In this document: in pieces, positions 63,833 through 64,000 of the stretch
Position numbering within the stretch: position 1 is the stretch's first letter
Layout of the letters: each line of letters begins with the position of its first letter
Origin: DT-68 sp965263245
Lineage (GTDB): Bacteria > Bacillota_I > Bacilli_A > Mycoplasmatales > Metamycoplasmataceae
Direction of reading: 5' to 3'
Assembly: GCA_965263245.1 (NCBI GenBank)
Contig: CBDHHR010000537.1
Coordinates: 42,738-106,737 of the forward strand
DNA length: 64,000 nt
Position numbers and translations under genes: made by a program
The notes under the pieces: model-generated
Databases searched by the model: none
Told to the model about the DNA's origin: nothing
The model's input: the letters and a program-made list of their open reading frames with translations, nothing else

Positions 63833-64000
63833 TAGTGCCCTAGCACATCCATCCGTCGACGACTTAGTGCCCTTGCACATCCATCCGTCAACGACTTAGT
63901 GCCCTAGCACATCCATCCGTCAACGACTTAGTGTCCTAGCACATCCATCCGTCAACGACTTAGTGCCCTAGCACATCCATCCGTCGACGATTTAGTGCCC
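63829..64000 (+). repeat. S2b block, C8, truncated at both ends
   Basis: TTGC at 63874, two CAA units of which the second is GTGTCC (about 63933), one CAA unit, then a CGACGA unit running off the window. This matches 6984-7100 of C1 S2b, which would put the next GCCATAG near 64160, outside the window. The TTGC unit expected 96 bp upstream is absent, so the left part of the block was lost at the 63824 junction. Confidence 0.75.

Larger units (their letters stand above)
1..64000 (+). repeat. Satellite DNA array, 32/29 bp monomer, about 2,000 units
   Basis: Every line of the window is the same short unit in head-to-tail order on one strand, with no interruption by unrelated sequence. The reference 32-mer (187-218) has 8 A, 12 C, 5 G and 7 T, so the + strand is strongly C-rich over G and GC is about 53%. 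Units differ mainly at a few positions: 2 (A/G), 4 (C/T), 14 (C/T), 16 (C/A), 18 (A/T), 20 (C/T), 28 (T/C) and 31 (G/A), and by presence or absence of one CGA triplet. Neither edge shows a transition to other DNA. TAG occurs twice per unit on + and TAG plus TAA on -, and both unit lengths equal 2 modulo 3, so all six frames close within about 72 bp in regular array. I infer eukaryotic heterochromatic satellite. The species and the chromosomal position cannot be read from the sequence. Confidence 0.99.
57793..64000 (+). repeat. Higher-order repeat copy C8, cut by window end
   Basis: Partial copy of 6,208 bp. S1 57793-58474 and S2a 59106-60084 have normal spacing (1,313 bp, with the same extra A as C2 at 59057). 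After about 60.3 kb it departs from all other copies: no GTGTCC cluster and no CAATGACTT marker. Near the end (from about 63829) the S2 variant order resumes, so an S2b copy is starting when the window stops. Confidence 0.92.

Noticed and set aside
1..64000. CRISPR array
   Set aside because: The regular 29-32 bp repeats superficially suggest one, but there are no spacers: consecutive units abut with no unique sequence between them, and no cas-like gene is present.
1..64000. Protein-coding tandem repeats (the 29/32 difference is one triplet)
   Set aside because: Both lengths equal 2 modulo 3, so the frame rotates every unit. Each unit has TAG at positions 9-11 and 17-19 on + and TAG and TAA on -. 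In regular array no frame stays open longer than about 72 bp, and the A18T units extend this only slightly.
1..64000. CENP-B box
   Set aside because: The minus strand has TCGTTGACGGATG, which recalls the CENP-B core, but the distance between the CG and CGG elements is 4 bases instead of 7 and the A and GGG positions do not fit.
1..64000. Telomere repeat
   Set aside because: TTAG and CCCTA occur once per unit and recall telomeric repeats, but they sit within a 32 bp unit and no short telomeric tandem is present.
1..64000. G-quadruplex-forming repeat
   Set aside because: The minus strand has only two GG and one GGG run per unit; this is too weak to claim.
1..64000. Promoter, replication origin or functional RNA
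   Set aside because: No signal separates from the repeat itself. Satellite transcripts are known in many eukaryotes, but nothing here supports one.

Overview
The whole 64 kb window is one uninterrupted tandem array of a short satellite monomer. I see no unique sequence, gene, RNA gene or mobile element anywhere in it. The basic unit is 32 bp (reference copy at 187-218), with a common 29 bp form (reference copy at 94-122) that lacks one CGA triplet. All units lie in the same orientation and number roughly 2,000. Both window edges fall inside the array. This points to eukaryotic constitutive heterochromatin (centromeric, pericentromeric, subtelomeric, or a sex or B chromosome block). I cannot name the species or find a match from memory.

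Above the monomer there is a long, regular higher-order repeat (HOR). Rare monomer variants recur in fixed order and spacing with a period of 8,114-8,236 bp. I call the copies C1 to C8, starting at 697, 8878, 16993, 25125, 33274, 41443, 49557 and 57793 (the last is cut by the window end). Using monomer positions counted on the unit at 187-218, each HOR contains: S1, a 682 bp block with G31-to-A, T28-to-C and C4T/T8G variants; a linker of about 630 bp; S2a, a 979 bp block with variants A18T, C14T, C16A and C20T; V, a variable block of about 2.3 kb rich in C14T (GTGTCC) units; a conserved tail of about 1.1 kb starting at a CAATGACTT unit; S2b, a second copy of the S2 block; and a linker of about 0.9-1.2 kb back to S1. 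S2a and S2b lie in duplicated segments of about 2.1 kb, so the HOR itself looks like a duplicated smaller repeat that then diverged.

The two parts of the HOR behave differently. From S2b through S1 to the end of S2a (about 4.7 kb) the spacing is constant almost to the base in every copy, whereas nearly all broken or chimeric units and most length variation fall in V. C7 has a short tract (minimum 49877-50024) in which five diagnostic variants have all returned to the consensus without a length change, which looks like gene conversion. C8 has about 3 kb (about 60.8-63.82 kb) where the normal V pattern is replaced by a more uniform array. The stretch 35.4-42.5 kb (mostly C5) carries an unusual number of private point changes.

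Much of the monomer variation (G2A, C4T, G31A) falls at CpG positions and is of the transition type expected from methylated-cytosine deamination. There is no sign of coding: every frame on both strands is closed by stops within about 72 bp in regular array. No protein system, CRISPR array or known regulatory site is supported. The interest lies in the organisation and evolution of the satellite.
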